DNA of 64,000 nt from Neodontobutis hainanensis (taxonomy: Eukaryota; Chordata; Actinopteri; Gobiiformes; Odontobutidae): NCBI GenBank assembly GCA_024349245.1, contig JALDNG010000757.1, positions 1 through 64,000 of the forward strand, given 5' to 3'. Position 1 is the first letter of the stretch. The number at the start of each line of letters is the position of its first letter. The notes under the pieces were generated by a model, which was given only the letters and a program-made list of their open reading frames with translations, searched no databases and was not told the origin of the DNA. A program made the translations under genes and the position numbers. Positions 47,267 to 60,115 of the stretch are shown piece after piece.

Positions 47267-48238
47267 TCAGGCTGCTGTGGTTAAAATCCCTAGTATCAGT
47301 ATTGGGGCGTCAGGTTTGTTTTGTAGGTGACGATGAACACAGTCAGCAATTTGATTTGCTGCTCTGTTGGCATTCCCACTTGGTGGGACATAAACAGCGC
47401 ACACAAAAATGTTGCTAAATTCTCTTGGCAGATAGTGTGGACGTAAAGTAACACACAATAGCTCCAAGTCTGGGTTGCATATATTGTCTCTTATTGCAAA
47501 GTTTGAACACCAACTGTCTTTGATATAAATACATACTCCTCCTCCCCCTACTTTGCCCGAATTTGCATCTCTGTCCAGGCGTACATGAGAAAACCCGTCT
47601 ACCTTTACGAAATTGTCTGGTACATCTTTACTAAACCAAGTCTCAGTGAAAATCATTAGGCCTGACTCACGGTATTCATAGCAACCCCTGGCCAGTAGTT
47701 CATCCAGCTTATTTCTCAGGGAGCGGGAGTTACAAAGCAGCATCGGAGGCAGCGGTAGCTTACTAGCCCTCCGAGTGCGCTGTCTCAAGCCGCCTCTCTT
47801 GCCCCTCTTCCTCGCCTTTCCATCGCGACGATGACCTGCGCCGTGATGCCGATATAACTCCTGGGCACGTCGTCCGAGTAGTCCTGCCGATGGTAGAACT
47901 CCGCCGCCTTGCAGTGCCAGCAGCTCGGTTTGGCTGTACGTTAGCTGGTTGATAATCCCATCCGCAAAACATTGGATGAACTGGCCAGACAGGATTAGCC
48001 ACGCCACTGCTATCCGCTCCATTTCCTCCGTCTCATGTCGCATATATAAAGTAAACAGTTTAGAGCACGAGTCACTGTCACCGTATGTCTTGCCCAGTGT
48101 GCCCACTGGATACCGACGTAAAGCGAACATAAACGGAAACATAACGAGTAGTACGAGTAAACAAACAATATGCAGCAGGAGCCCTCCTCCATGTCGCCAG
48201 CAGGGCAGCGCCATCTTGTTCATCATCAAGCTTTTCAC
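47267..48238 (-). pseudogene. LINE endonuclease with hydrophobic N-terminus
   Basis: A 323-codon open frame. Residues of about 170-320 are an exonuclease-endonuclease-phosphatase type nuclease that nicks target DNA: CNSRSLRNKLDEL (Asn motif), MIFTETWFS (catalytic Glu), and CAVYVPPSGN. The expected Gly-Asp-Phe-Asn motif is lost at the very end, where the frame shifts (ILGILTTAA, then stop). The first 45 residues contain a strong hydrophobic segment (LLLHIVCLLVLLVMFPFMF) followed by Arg residues, then a His/Arg/Lys-rich stretch (about 130-160). The start Met lies just inside the 5' boundary of the element; another Met at codon 5-6 is equally possible. Continues into the RT in other frames. Confidence 0.8.
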
Positions 48239-51200
48239 ACCACACAGTAGATGTACATTAGAACAGACTGTAGATGTGCAGTAAAACAGACTGTAGACGT
48301 GCAGTGGACGAGACTGTAGTAGAGCAGTAGTACAGACTGTAAACTGGCATTAGAATAGACTGTAGAGGTGCAGGTGAACAGACTTCAGAGCAGCAGTAGT
48401 ACAGACTCTAGATTGGCTTTAGAACTGACTATAGACGAGCATTAGAACAGACTATAAACGTCCAGTAGAACAGACTCTATATAAGTATTAGAAAACACTC
48501 TAGATATGCTTTATAACAAAAGTAGAGATGCAGTAGTTCAGACTGTAGACGAACATTAGAACAGACTGTATATGAGTATTAGAAAACACTCTAAACATGC
48601 TTTAGAACAGACTGTAGAGGTGCAGTAATACAGACTGTAGATGAGAATTAGAAAAGACTGTAAACGTCCAGTAGAACAGACTGACAATGTGCAGAAGAAT
48701 AGACTGTAGAGATGCAGTAGTACAGACTGTAGACAAGCATTAGAACAGACTGTATATAAGTATTAGAAAACACTCTAGGCATGCTTTAGAACAGACTGTA
48801 GAGCTGCAGTAGTTCAGACTGTAAATGAGCATTAGAACAGACTATTTATGAGTTTTAGAAAACACTCTAGACATGTTTTAGAACAGACTTTAGAGGTTCA
48901 GTAATACAGACTGTAGACGAGCATTAGAAAAGACTGTAGAAGTGCAGTTGTACAGACTGTAGATGTGCAGAAGAAGAGACTGTAGACATATTAGAACAGA
49001 CTGTAGACCTGCACTAGAACAGACTGTAGATGTGCATTAGAACAAACTGTAGATGTGCATTAGAACAGACTGTAGATGTTCATTAGAACAGACTGTAGAC
49101 CTGCACTTAAAGAGACCGTAGATGAGCAGTAGTACAGACTATAGACTTGCATTAGAACAGATTGTATATTAGTATTAGAAAAATGTAGACATTCTTTAGA
49201 ACAGACTGTAGGTGCAGTAGTTCAGACTGTAAATGAGCATTAGAACAGACTATTTATGAGTTTTAGAAAATACTCTAGACATGCTTTAGAAGAGACTGTA
49301 GAGGTGCAGAAATACAGACTGTAGAAAAAGCATTAGAACAGACTGTAGAAGTGCAGTAGTACAAACTGTAGATGTGCAGTAGAACAGACTGTAGACATTT
49401 TTTAGAACAGACTGTAGACTTGCAGTAGAACAGACTGTAGATGGGCAGTAGTACAGACTGTAGACTTTCATTAGAACAGACAGTAGATGTACATTAGAAC
49501 AGATTGTAGATGTGCAGTAAAACAGAATTTAGTGGAAGAGACTGTAATAGAGCAGTAGTACAGACTTTAATCTGACATTTGAACAGACTGTAGAGGTGCA
49601 GTTGAACAGACTGTAGACGAGCATTAGAACATACTCTATATGAGTATTAGAAAACACTCTAGACATGCTTTAGAACAGATTGTAGAGGTGCAGTAGTTCA
49701 GACTGTAGACGAGCATTAGAACAGACTGTAGATGTGCAGTGGAACAGACTTTAGATGTTTATTAGAACAGACTGTAGACTTGCAGTAGAACAGACTGTAG
49801 ATAAGCAGTAGTACAGACTATAGACTTGCATTAGAACAGACTGTAGATGTGCATTAGAACAGACTGTATATGAGTGCATAAAAACACTGTAGACATGCTT
49901 TAGAACAGACTGTAGAGGTGCAGTAGTTCAGACTGTAGACGCATTAGAACAGACTGTATATGAGTATTAGAAAAACTCTAGACATGCTTTAGAAGAGACT
50001 ATAGAGGTGGAGTAATACAGACTGTAGACAGCATTAGAACAGACTGTAGAAGTGCAGTAGTACAGACTGACAGATGTGCAAAAGAAACAGACTGTAGACG
50101 AGCAGTAGGACAGACTATAGACTTGCATTAGAACAGACAGTAGTTGTACATTAGAACAGACTGTAGATGTGCAGTAAAATAGACGTTAGACGTGCAGTGG
50201 AAGAGACTGTAGTAGAGCAGTAGTACAGATTGTAAACTGGCATTAAAACAGACTGTACAGGTGCGATTGAACAGACTGTTGACATGCAGTTGAAAAGACT
50301 TCAGAGCAGCAGTAGTACATACTCTAGATTGGATTTAAAACTGACTGTAGACAAGCATTAGAACAGACTGTAAAACGTCCAGTAGAACAGACTGACAATA
50401 TGCAAAAGAATAGACTGTAGAGATTCAGTAGTATAGACTGTAGACGAGAATAAGAACAGACTGTATATGAGTATTAAAAAACACTGTAGACATGCTTTAG
50501 AACAGACTGTAGAGGTGCAGTAGTTCAGACTAAAGACGAGCTTTAGAACAGACTCTATATGAATATTAGAAAACACTCTAGACATGCTTTAGAACAGATT
50601 ATAGAGGTGCAGTAATACAGACTGAGATGAGCATTAGTAAAGACTGTAGAAGTGCAGTAGTACAGACTGTAGATGTGCAGTAGAACAGATTGTAGACGTT
50701 TATTAGAACACACTGTAGATCTAGACTAGAACAGACCGTAGATGAGCAGTAGTACAGACTATAGACTTGCATTAGAACAGACAGTAGATGTGCATTAGAA
50801 TAGACTTTAGATGTGCAGTAGTAGAGACTGTAGACGTTTATTAGAACAGACTGTAGACCTGCACTTAAAGAGACCGTAGATGAGCAGTAGTACAGACTAT
50901 AGACTTGCATTACAAACAGATTGTATATGAGTATTAGACAAAAATGTAGACATTCTTTAGAACAGACTGTAGAGGTAGTTCAGACTGTAAATGAGCATTA
51001 GAACAGACTATTTATGAGTATTAGAAAATACTCTAGACATGCTTTAGAAGAGACTGTAGAGGTTGCAGAAATACAGACTGTAGACAAGCATTAGAACAGA
51101 CTGTAGATGTGCAGTAGTACAAACTGTAGATGTGCAGTAGAACAGACTGTAGACATTTTTAGAACAGATTGTAGATGTGCAGTAAAACAGACTTTAGTGG

Positions 51201-52290
51201 AAGAGACTGTAATAGAGCAGTAGTACAGACTTTAATCTGGCATTAGAACATACTGTAGAGGTGCAGTTGAACAGACTGTAGACAAGCATTAGAACAGACT
51301 CTATATGAGTATTAGAAAACACTCTAGACATGCTTTAGAACAGATTGTAGAGGTGCAGTAGTTCAGACTGTAGACGAGCATTAGAACAGACTGTATATGA
51401 GTATTAGAAAACACTCTAGACATGCTTTAGAACAGAATGTAGAGGTGCAATAATACAGACTGTAGATGAGCATTAGAAAAGACTGTAGAAGTGCAGTAGT
51501 ACAGACTGTAGATGTGCAGTAGAACAGATTGTAGACGTTTATTAGAACAGACTGTAGACCTGCACTAGAACAGACCGTATATGAGCAGTAGTACAGACTA
51601 TAGACATGGATTAGAACAGACTGTAGATGTGCATTAGAACAGACTTCATAAGTGCAGTAGTAGAGACTGTAGATGTGTAGTAGAACAGACTGTAGACGTT
51701 TATCAGAACAGACTGTAGACGTGCAGTAAAACAGACTGTAGATGAACAGTAGTACAGACTATAGACTTGCATTAGAACAGACTGTATATGAGTATTATAA
51801 AAAACACTGTAGACATGCTTTAGAACAGACTGTAGAGGTGCAGTAGTTCAGACTGTAGACGAGCATTAGAACAGACTGTATATGAGTATTAGAAAAACTC
51901 TAGACATGCTTTAGAAGAGACTATAGAGGTGGAGTAATACAGACTGTAGACGAGCATTAGAACAGACTGTAGAAGTGCAGTAGTACAGACGGTAGATGTG
52001 CAATAGAACAGACTCTAGACGAGCAGTAGGACAGACTATAGACTTGCATTAGAACAGACAGTAGATGTACATTAGAACAGATTGTAGATGTGCAGTAAAA
52101 CAGACTGTAGACATGCAGTGGAAGAGACTGTAGTAGAGCAGTAGTACAGATTGTAAACTGGCATTAAAACAGACTGTACAGGTGCGATTGAAAAGACTGT
52201 TGACATGCAGTTGAACAGACTTTAGAGCAGCAGTAATACATACTCTAGATTGGATTTAAAACTGACTGTAGACAAGCATTAGAACAGACT

Positions 52291-54998
52291 GTAAACGTCC
52301 AGTAGAACAGACTGACAATATGCAAAAGAATAGACTGTAGAGATTCAGTAGTACAGACTGTAGACGAGAATAAGAACAGACTGTATATGAGTATTAAAAA
52401 CACTGTAGACATGCTTTAGAACAGACTGTAGAGGTGCAGTAGTTCAGACTAAAGACGAGCTTTAGAACAGACTCTATATGAATATTAGAAAACACTCTAG
52501 ACATGCTTTAGAACAGATTGTAGAGGTGCAGTAATACAGACTGTAGATGAGCATTAGAAAAGACTGTAGAAGTGCAGTAGTACAGACTGTAGATGTGCAG
52601 TAGAACAGATTGTAGACGTTTATTAGAACACACTGTAGATCTAGACTAGAACAGACCGTAGATGAGCAGTAGTACAGACTATAGACTTGCATTAGAACAG
52701 ACAGTAGATGTGCATTAGAATAGACTGTGGACGAGCATTAGAACAGACTAAAGATGTGCATTAGAACAGACTGTAGATGTGCATTAGAACAGACTGTAGA
52801 TGTGCAGTAGAACAGACTGACGATGTGCAGAAGAATAGATCGTAGAGGTGCAGTAGTTGAGACTTTACACGAGCATTAGAAAAGACTGTAGAGATGCTTT
52901 AGAACAGACTGTAGACGCGTGCAGTAGAACAGACTCTAGACAATTATTAGAACAGACTGGAGACGTCCAGTAGAACAGACTGTAGAAGTGCATTAGAAAA
53001 GACTGTGCATTAGAACAGACTATAGTCGTGCTGTAGAACAGAATGTAGAAGTGCAGTTGAAAAGACTTCAGAGCAGCATTAGTACAGACTCTAGATTGGC
53101 TTTAGAACAGACTGTAGATGAGGTTTAGAACAGACTGTAAAGGTCCAGTAGAACAGACTGACAATTAGAAAAGATTGTAAATGTGCACTAAAACAGACTG
53201 TAGACGTGCATTAGAATAGACTGCAGTAGAGTAGTAAACTGGCATTAGAACAGACTGTAGACATGCAGTAGATCAGTCTGTAGATGTGCAGTAGAAGAGA
53301 CTGTAGAGTTGCAGTAGTACAGAATGTTGATAATTATTAGAACAGACAGTAGACGTGCAGTAGATCAGACTGTAGATGTGCATTAGAACAGACTGTAGAC
53401 GAGCAGTAGAACAGATTGTAGACTTGCAGTAGAAAAGACTGTAGACCTGCAGTAGAAGAGACTGTAGAGGAGAAGTAGAACAAACTGTAGAGGTGGAGTA
53501 GTAAAGACTGTAGACAAGCATTAGAACAGTCTGTATATGAGTATTAGAAAACAATACTAGAAATGCTTTACAACAGACTGTAAGGTGCAGTACTACAGAC
53601 TGTTGACATTTATTAAAACAGACTGTAGACGTGCAGTAGAACAGACCGTAGATGAGTATTAGAAAACACTATAGACATGCAGTAGAACAGACTGCAGTAG
53701 AGCAATAGTACAGACTGTAAACTGGCATTAGAACAGACTGTAGAGGTGCAATTAAACAGACTGTAGTCTTGCAGTTGAAAAGACTTCAAAGCAGCAGTAG
53801 TACAGACACTAGATTGGCTTTAGAACTGACTGTAGACGAGTATTAGAACAGACTGTATATGAGTATTAGAAAACACTCTAGACATGCTTTAGAACAGACT
53901 GTAGAGGTGCAGTTGTACAGACTGTAGACGAGCATTAGAACAGACTTTAAAGCGTCAGTAGAACAGACTGACAATGTGCAGAAGAATAGACTGTAGAGGT
54001 GCAGTAGTACAGACTGTAGATGAGCATTAGAACAGACTGTATATGAGTATTAGAAAACACTGTGGACATGCTTTAGAACAGACTATAGAGGTGCAGTAGT
54101 TCAGACTGTAGGCAGCAGTAGAACCGACTGTATATGAGTATTAGAAAACACTACTAGAAATGCTTTACAACAGAATGTAGAGGTGCAGTAGAACAGACTG
54201 TAGACGTGCAGTAGAACAGACTGTTGTTGAGCAGTAGTACAGGCTGTATACTTGCATAGGAACAGACTGTAAATGTGCATTAGAACAGACTGTAGATGTG
54301 CAGTAAAACAGACTGTAGACTTGCAATAGAGCAGACTGAAGACGTGCAGTAGAACAGACTTAAGACATGCAGTAGAACAGACTGTAGAGGTGGAGTTGTA
54401 AAGACTTTTATTGGGCATTAGAACAGACTGTAGACAAGCAATAGAACAGATTGTAGATATGCAGAAGTATGAACTGTAGACCTGCATTAGAAGTGACTGT
54501 AGATGCGCAGTAGAAAAGACTGTAAGAAGCAGTAGTACAGAATGTAGACAATTATTACAATAGACTCTAGATGTGCAGTAGAACAGACTTTAGATGAGCA
54601 TTAGAACAGATTGTAAACGTCAGTAGAACAGACTGACAATGTGCAGAAGAATAGACTGTAGGGTGCAGTAGTACAAACTGTATACAAGCATAAGAACAGA
54701 CTGTATATGAGTATTAGAAAACACTGTAGACATGCTTTAGAACAGACTGTAGAGATACAGTAATACACACTGTAGACAAGCATTTGAAATGACTGTAGAA
54801 GTGCAGTAGTACAGACTGTAAATGTGCAGAACAGACTGTAGACGTTTATTAAAAGAAACTGTAGGCGTGCAGTAGAACAGACCGTAGATGAGTATTTGAA
54901 TAGACTGTAGAGCTGCAGTTGAACAGACTTCAGAGCAGCAGTAATACAGACACTAGATTGGCTTTAGAACTGACTGTAGAGGAGCATTAGAACAGACT
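52291..54998 (-). repeat. 2.7-kb higher-order repeat in satellite A, copy I
   Basis: Begins GTAAACGTCCAGTAGAACAG with GACAATATGCAAAAG following. Repeated in direct orientation from 54999. Contains the rare GTAGATCTAGACTAGAAC unit also seen once in copy 1 (about 29994). Confidence 0.85.
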
Positions 54999-57768
54999 GT
55001 AAACGTCAGTAGAACAGACTGACAACATGCAAAAGAATAGACTGTAGAGATTCAGTAGTACAGACTGTAGACGAGAATAAGAACAGACTGTATATGAGTA
55101 TTAAAAACACTGTAGACATGCTTTAGAACAGACTGTAGAGGTGCAGTAGTTCAGACTAAAGACGAGCTTTAGAACAGACTCTATATGAATATTAGAAAAC
55201 ACTCTAGACATGCTTTAGAACAGATTGTAGAGGTGCAGTAATACAGACTGTAGATGAGCATTAGAAAAGACTGTAGAAGTGCAGTAGTACAGACTGTAGA
55301 TGTGCAGTAGAACAGATTGTAGACGTTTATTAGAACACACTGTAGATCTAGACTAGAACAGACCGTAGATGAGCAGTAGTACAGACTATAGACTTGCATT
55401 AGAACAGACAGTAGATGTGCATTAGAATAGACTGTGGACGAGCATTAGAACAGACTATAGATGTGCATTAGAACAGACTGTAGATGTGCATTAGAACAGA
55501 CTGTAGATGTGCATTAGAACAGACTGTAGATGTGCAGTAGAACAGACTGACGATGTGCAGAAGAATAGATTGTAGAGGTGCAGTAGTTGAGACTTTACAC
55601 GAGCATTAGAAAAGACTGTAGAGATGCTTTAGAACAGACTGTAGGCAGTAGAACAGACTCTAGACAATTATTAGAACAGACTGAGACGTCAGTAGAACAG
55701 ACTGTAGAAGTGCATTAGAAAAGACTGTGCATTAGAACAGACTATAGTCGTGCTGTAGAACAGAATGTAGAAGTGCAGTTGAAAAGACTTCAGAGCAGCA
55801 TTAGTACAGACTCTAGATTGGCTTTAGAACAGACTGTAGATGAGGTTTAGAACAGACTGTAAAGGTCCAGTAGAACAGACTGACAATTAGAAAAGATTGT
55901 AAATGTGCACTAAAACAGACTGTAGACGTGCATTAGAATAGACTGCAGTAGAGTAGTAAACTGGCATTAGAACAGACTGTAGACATGCAGTAGATCAGTC
56001 TGTAGATGTGCAGTAGAAGAGACTGTAGAGTTGCAGTAGTACAGAATGTTGATAATTATTAGAACAGACAGTAGACGTGCAGTAGATCAGACTGTAGATG
56101 TGCATTAGAACAGACTGTAGATGTGCATTAGAAGAGACTGAAGACCTTAGTCTTACTGTAGAACAGACTGTAGACGAGCAGTAGAACAGATTGTAGACTT
56201 GCAGTAGAACAGACTGTAGACCTGCAGTAGAAGAGACTGTAGAGGAGAAGTAGAACAAACTGTAGAGGTGGAGTAGTAAAGACTGTAGACAAGCATTAGA
56301 ACAGTCTGTATATGAGTATTAGAAAACAATACTAGAAATGCTTTACAACAGACTGTAAAGGTGCAGTACTACAGACTGTTGACATTTATTAAAACAGACT
56401 GTAGGCGTGCAGTAGAACAGACCGTAGATGAGTATTAGAAAACACTATAGACATGCAGTAGAACAGACTGCAGTAGAGCAATAGTACAGACTGTAAACTG
56501 GCATTAGAACAGACTGTAGAGGTGCAATTAAACAGACTGTAGTCTTGCAGTTGAAAAGACTTCAAAGCAGCAGTAGTACAGACACTAGATTGGCTTTAGA
56601 ACTGACTGTAGACGAGTATTAGAACAGACTGTATATGAGTAGAAAACACTCTAGACATGCTTTAGAACAGACTGTAGAGGTGCAGTTGTACAGACTGTAG
56701 ACGAGCATTAGAACAGACTTTAAACGTCAGTAGAACAGACTGACAATGTGCAGAAGAATAGACTGTAGAGGTGCAGTAGTACAGACTGTAGATGAGCATT
56801 AGAACAGACTGTATATGAGTATTAGAAAACACTGTGGACATGCTTTAGAACAGACTATAGAGGTGCAGTAGTTCAGACTGTAGGCGAGCAGTAGAACCGA
56901 CTGTATATGAGTATTAGAAAACACTACTAGAAATGCTTTACAACAGAATGTAGAGGTGCAGTAGAACAGACTGTAGACGTGCAGTAGAACAGACTGTTGT
57001 TGAGCAGTAGTACAGGCTGTATACTTGCATAGGAACAGACTGTAAATGTGCATTAGAACAGACTGTAGATGTGCAGTAAAACAGACTGTAGACTTGCAAT
57101 AGAGCAGACTGAAGGATGTGCAGTAGAACAGACTGTAGACATGCAGTAGAACAGACTGTAGAGGTGGAGTTGTAAAGACTTTTATTGGGCATTAGAACAG
57201 ACTGTAGACAAGCAATAGAACAGATTGTAGATATGCAGAAGTATAAACTGTAGACCTGCATTAGAAGTGACTGTAGAAAATTAGAAAAGACTGTAAGAAG
57301 CAGTAGTACAGAATGTAGACAATTATTACAATAGACTCTAGATGTGCAGTAGAACAGACTTTAGATGAGCATTAGAACAGACTGTAAACGTCAGTAGAAC
57401 AGACTGACAATGTGCAGAAGAATAGACTGTAGGGTGCAGTAGTACAAACTGTATACAAGCATAAGAACAGACTGTATATGAGTATTAGAAAACACTGTAG
57501 ACATGCTTTAGAACAGACTGTAGAGATACAGTAATACACACTGTAGACAAGCATTTGAAATGACTGTAGAAGTGCAGTAGTACAGACTGTAAATGTGCAG
57601 AACAGACTGTAGACGTTTATTAAAAGAAACTGTAGACGTGCAGTAGAACAGACCGTAGATGAGTATTAGAACAGACTGTAGAGCTGCAGTTGAACAGACT
57701 TCAGAGCAGCAGTAATACAGACACTAGATTGGCTTTAGAACTGACTGTAGAGGAGCATTAGAACAGAC
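54999..57768 (-). repeat. 2.7-kb higher-order repeat in satellite A, copy II
   Basis: Direct repeat of 52291-54998. The offset grows from about 2708 to about 2771 bases through small whole-unit and single-base indels. After about 57768 the order rejoins that of 32395 in copy 1. Confidence 0.85.
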
Positions 57769-59362
57769 TGTATATGAGTATTAGAAAACACTCTAGACAT
57801 GTTTTAGAACAGACGGTAGAGGTGCAGTAATACAGACTGTAGACGAGCATTAGAACAGACTGTAGATGTGCAGTAAAACAGACTGTAGACGTGCAGTAGA
57901 ACAGACTGCAGTAGAGCAGAGGTACAGACTGTAAACTGGCATTAGAACAGACTGTTGAGATGCAGTTGAAAAGACTGTAGACGTGCAGTTGAACAGCCTG
58001 TAGATGTGCATTAGAAGAGACTGTAGACGTACAATAGAACAGACTGTAGACGAGCATTAGAACAGACTGTACACATCCAGGAGAACAGACTGTAGATATG
58101 GAGTAGTACAAACTAAAGACCTGCATTAGAACAGACTGTGGACGAGCATTAAAAAAGACTATAGACGTGAATTTGAACAGACTGTAGATGAGTATTAGAA
58201 AAGACTGTAGACATGCTTTAGAACAGACTGTAGAGGTGCAGTAGAAGAGACTGTAGAGGTGCAGTATTACAGAATGTTGACAATTATTAGAACAGACTGA
58301 ATACATGCAGTTGAACAGCCTGTAGATGTGCATTAGAAGAGACTGTAGTTGTACAATAGAACAGACTGTAGACGAGCATTAGAACCGACTGTACACATCC
58401 AGGAGAACAGACTGTAGATATGGAGTAGTACAGACTAAAGACCTGCATTAGAACAGACTGTGGACGAGCATTAGAACAGACTATAGACATGCATTAGAAC
58501 AGACTGTAGATGAGTATTAGAAAAGACTGTAGACATGCTTTAGAACAGACTGTAGAGGTGCAGTAGAAGAGACTGTAGAGGTTCAGTATTACAGAATGAT
58601 GACAATTATTAGAACAGACTGAAGACGTGCAGTAGAACAGACTGTAGAGGTGCAGTTGTACAGACTGTAGACGAGCATTAGAATAGACTGTAGATGTGCA
58701 GTAGAAAAGACTGTAGACGTACAATAGAACATACTGTAGATGAGCATTAGAACAGAATGTAGGCGTCCATTAGAACAGACTGTAGATGTGCAGTAGTAAA
58801 GACTAAAGACCTGCATAAGAATAGACTGTGGGCGAGCATTAGAACAGACTATAGACGTGCTTTAGAACAGACTGTAGATGTCCATTAGAACAGACTGTAG
58901 ATGTGCAGTAGAACAGACTGACGATGTGCAGAAGAATAGACCTCAGAGGTGCAGTAGTTGAGACTTTACACAAGCATTAGAAGACACTGTACATGAGTAG
59001 TAGAAAAGACTGTAGACATACTTTAGAACAGACTGTAGAGGTGCAGTAGTACAGACTGTAGACTTGCAGTTGAAAAGACTGTAGCTGTGCATTAGAACAG
59101 ATTGTAGATATGCAGTAGAACTGAGTAGACGTACAATAGAACAGACTGTAGAGGTGCAGTTGAACAGAATGTAGACTTGCAGTAAAACAGATTGCAGAGC
59201 ATCAGTAGTACAGACTCTAGACTGGCATTAGAACAGACTTTAGACATGCAGTATAACAGACTGTAGAGGAGCAGTAGAACAAACTGTAGAGGTGGAGTAG
59301 TAAAGAATGTAATTGGGCATTAGAACAGACTGTTGTCGACCAATAGAACAGAATATAGACAT

Positions 59363-59992
59363 TACATAAATGCATGCTGGCGGTCACTTCCGAGGTCCGA
59401 TCAAGTGAAATGTCGTCTTTGATATGTCGTTCTGGGTGGCCCTAGGAGCCAGCGTGCAAAATTTGGAGAGGCTACGACATTGTTAAGCGGTCAAATAGTG
59501 TTCAGGCGTCAATGGTCAAAACCCGTTATAAGCTGTGTCTTTAGGAGGCTGAAACTTTTCACTTTGATCTAAAGCCAGCAACCTTTGATATGTTGTTCTG
59601 GGTGGCCCCAGGAGCCAGCGTGCAAAATTTAGAGAGGCTACGACATTGGTAAGGGGTCAAAGGTCAACTAAAGAGCTATAGGCCCTGACAAGAAAGGTGT
59701 CTTTTGATCATCATTTTTTCCCCTTTGCTCTAGAGCTCTGCACTTCGGATATGTGATTCAGGGCTACTCCAGGAGCCAGGGTGATAAATTTGGGATTCCC
59801 ATGCCCATTTTGTCAATGTATTCACCCTAGTGGGGGCGCTGGAGGTCACTTCCCAAGGTCGATCAAGTGAAATGTGGTCTCCTTTTTCTCAACCCAGTAC
59901 GTGGAAGCGTGTGGTAAAGGTTGGCGAGGCTACCACATTGATAAGGGGTTTAAAAGGTCAAAAAGGGTATGCGCTAAAGGCCCAGACAGACT
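59363..59992. repeat. Unidentified ~165-bp repeat, four copies, copy 2
   Basis: Near-identical to 33991-34630, with several one- to three-base deletions, many in homopolymers, and a short deletion near 59663. Same flanks as copy 1. Confidence 0.78.
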
Positions 59993-60115
59993 GTAGTTGA
60001 GCATTAGAACGACTGTAAATGTGCAGAAGAACAGACAGTAGACAATTATTAGAACTGACTGTAGACGTGGAGTAGAACAGACTGGCAATTTGCAGATGAA
60101 TAGACTGCAGATGAG
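59993..60115 (-). repeat. Satellite A, short tract, copy 2
   Basis: Equivalent of 34631-34782 but about one unit shorter. Confidence 0.83.

Larger units (their letters stand above)
44689..48243 (-). mobile_element. LINE (CR1/L2/Rex-like), minus strand, near full length, degenerate
   Basis: A 3.55-kb non-LTR retrotransposon. On the minus strand: an apurinic-type endonuclease frame (48238-47267), pre-RT and RT (about 46860-45165), a 3' UTR of about 480 bp with a 35-bp repeat, and a tail of CTTGAA hexamer repeats (44689-44706) instead of poly(A). Frames are broken by several shifts and the RT box is FSDD. The insertion is flush with satellite A: left flank ATTAGAACAG, right flank ACAGTAGATG, exactly the order found uninterrupted at 43341-43360 and 40143-40162. 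No target duplication is clear (at most an ambiguous ACAG). The clade is judged from motifs and is not certain. Confidence 0.88.
48244..59362 (-). repeat. Satellite A, 11-kb tract
   Basis: The largest 23-bp tract, nearly 480 units by length. From about 50.9 kb it repeats the order of 28.26-33.99 kb, with an extra internal copy of a 2.7-kb segment. The 92-bp four-unit order is frequent. The left part (48244-50900) is related to 43.4-44.4 kb and to 28.3-29.9 kb. All open frames are periodic. Confidence 0.92.
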
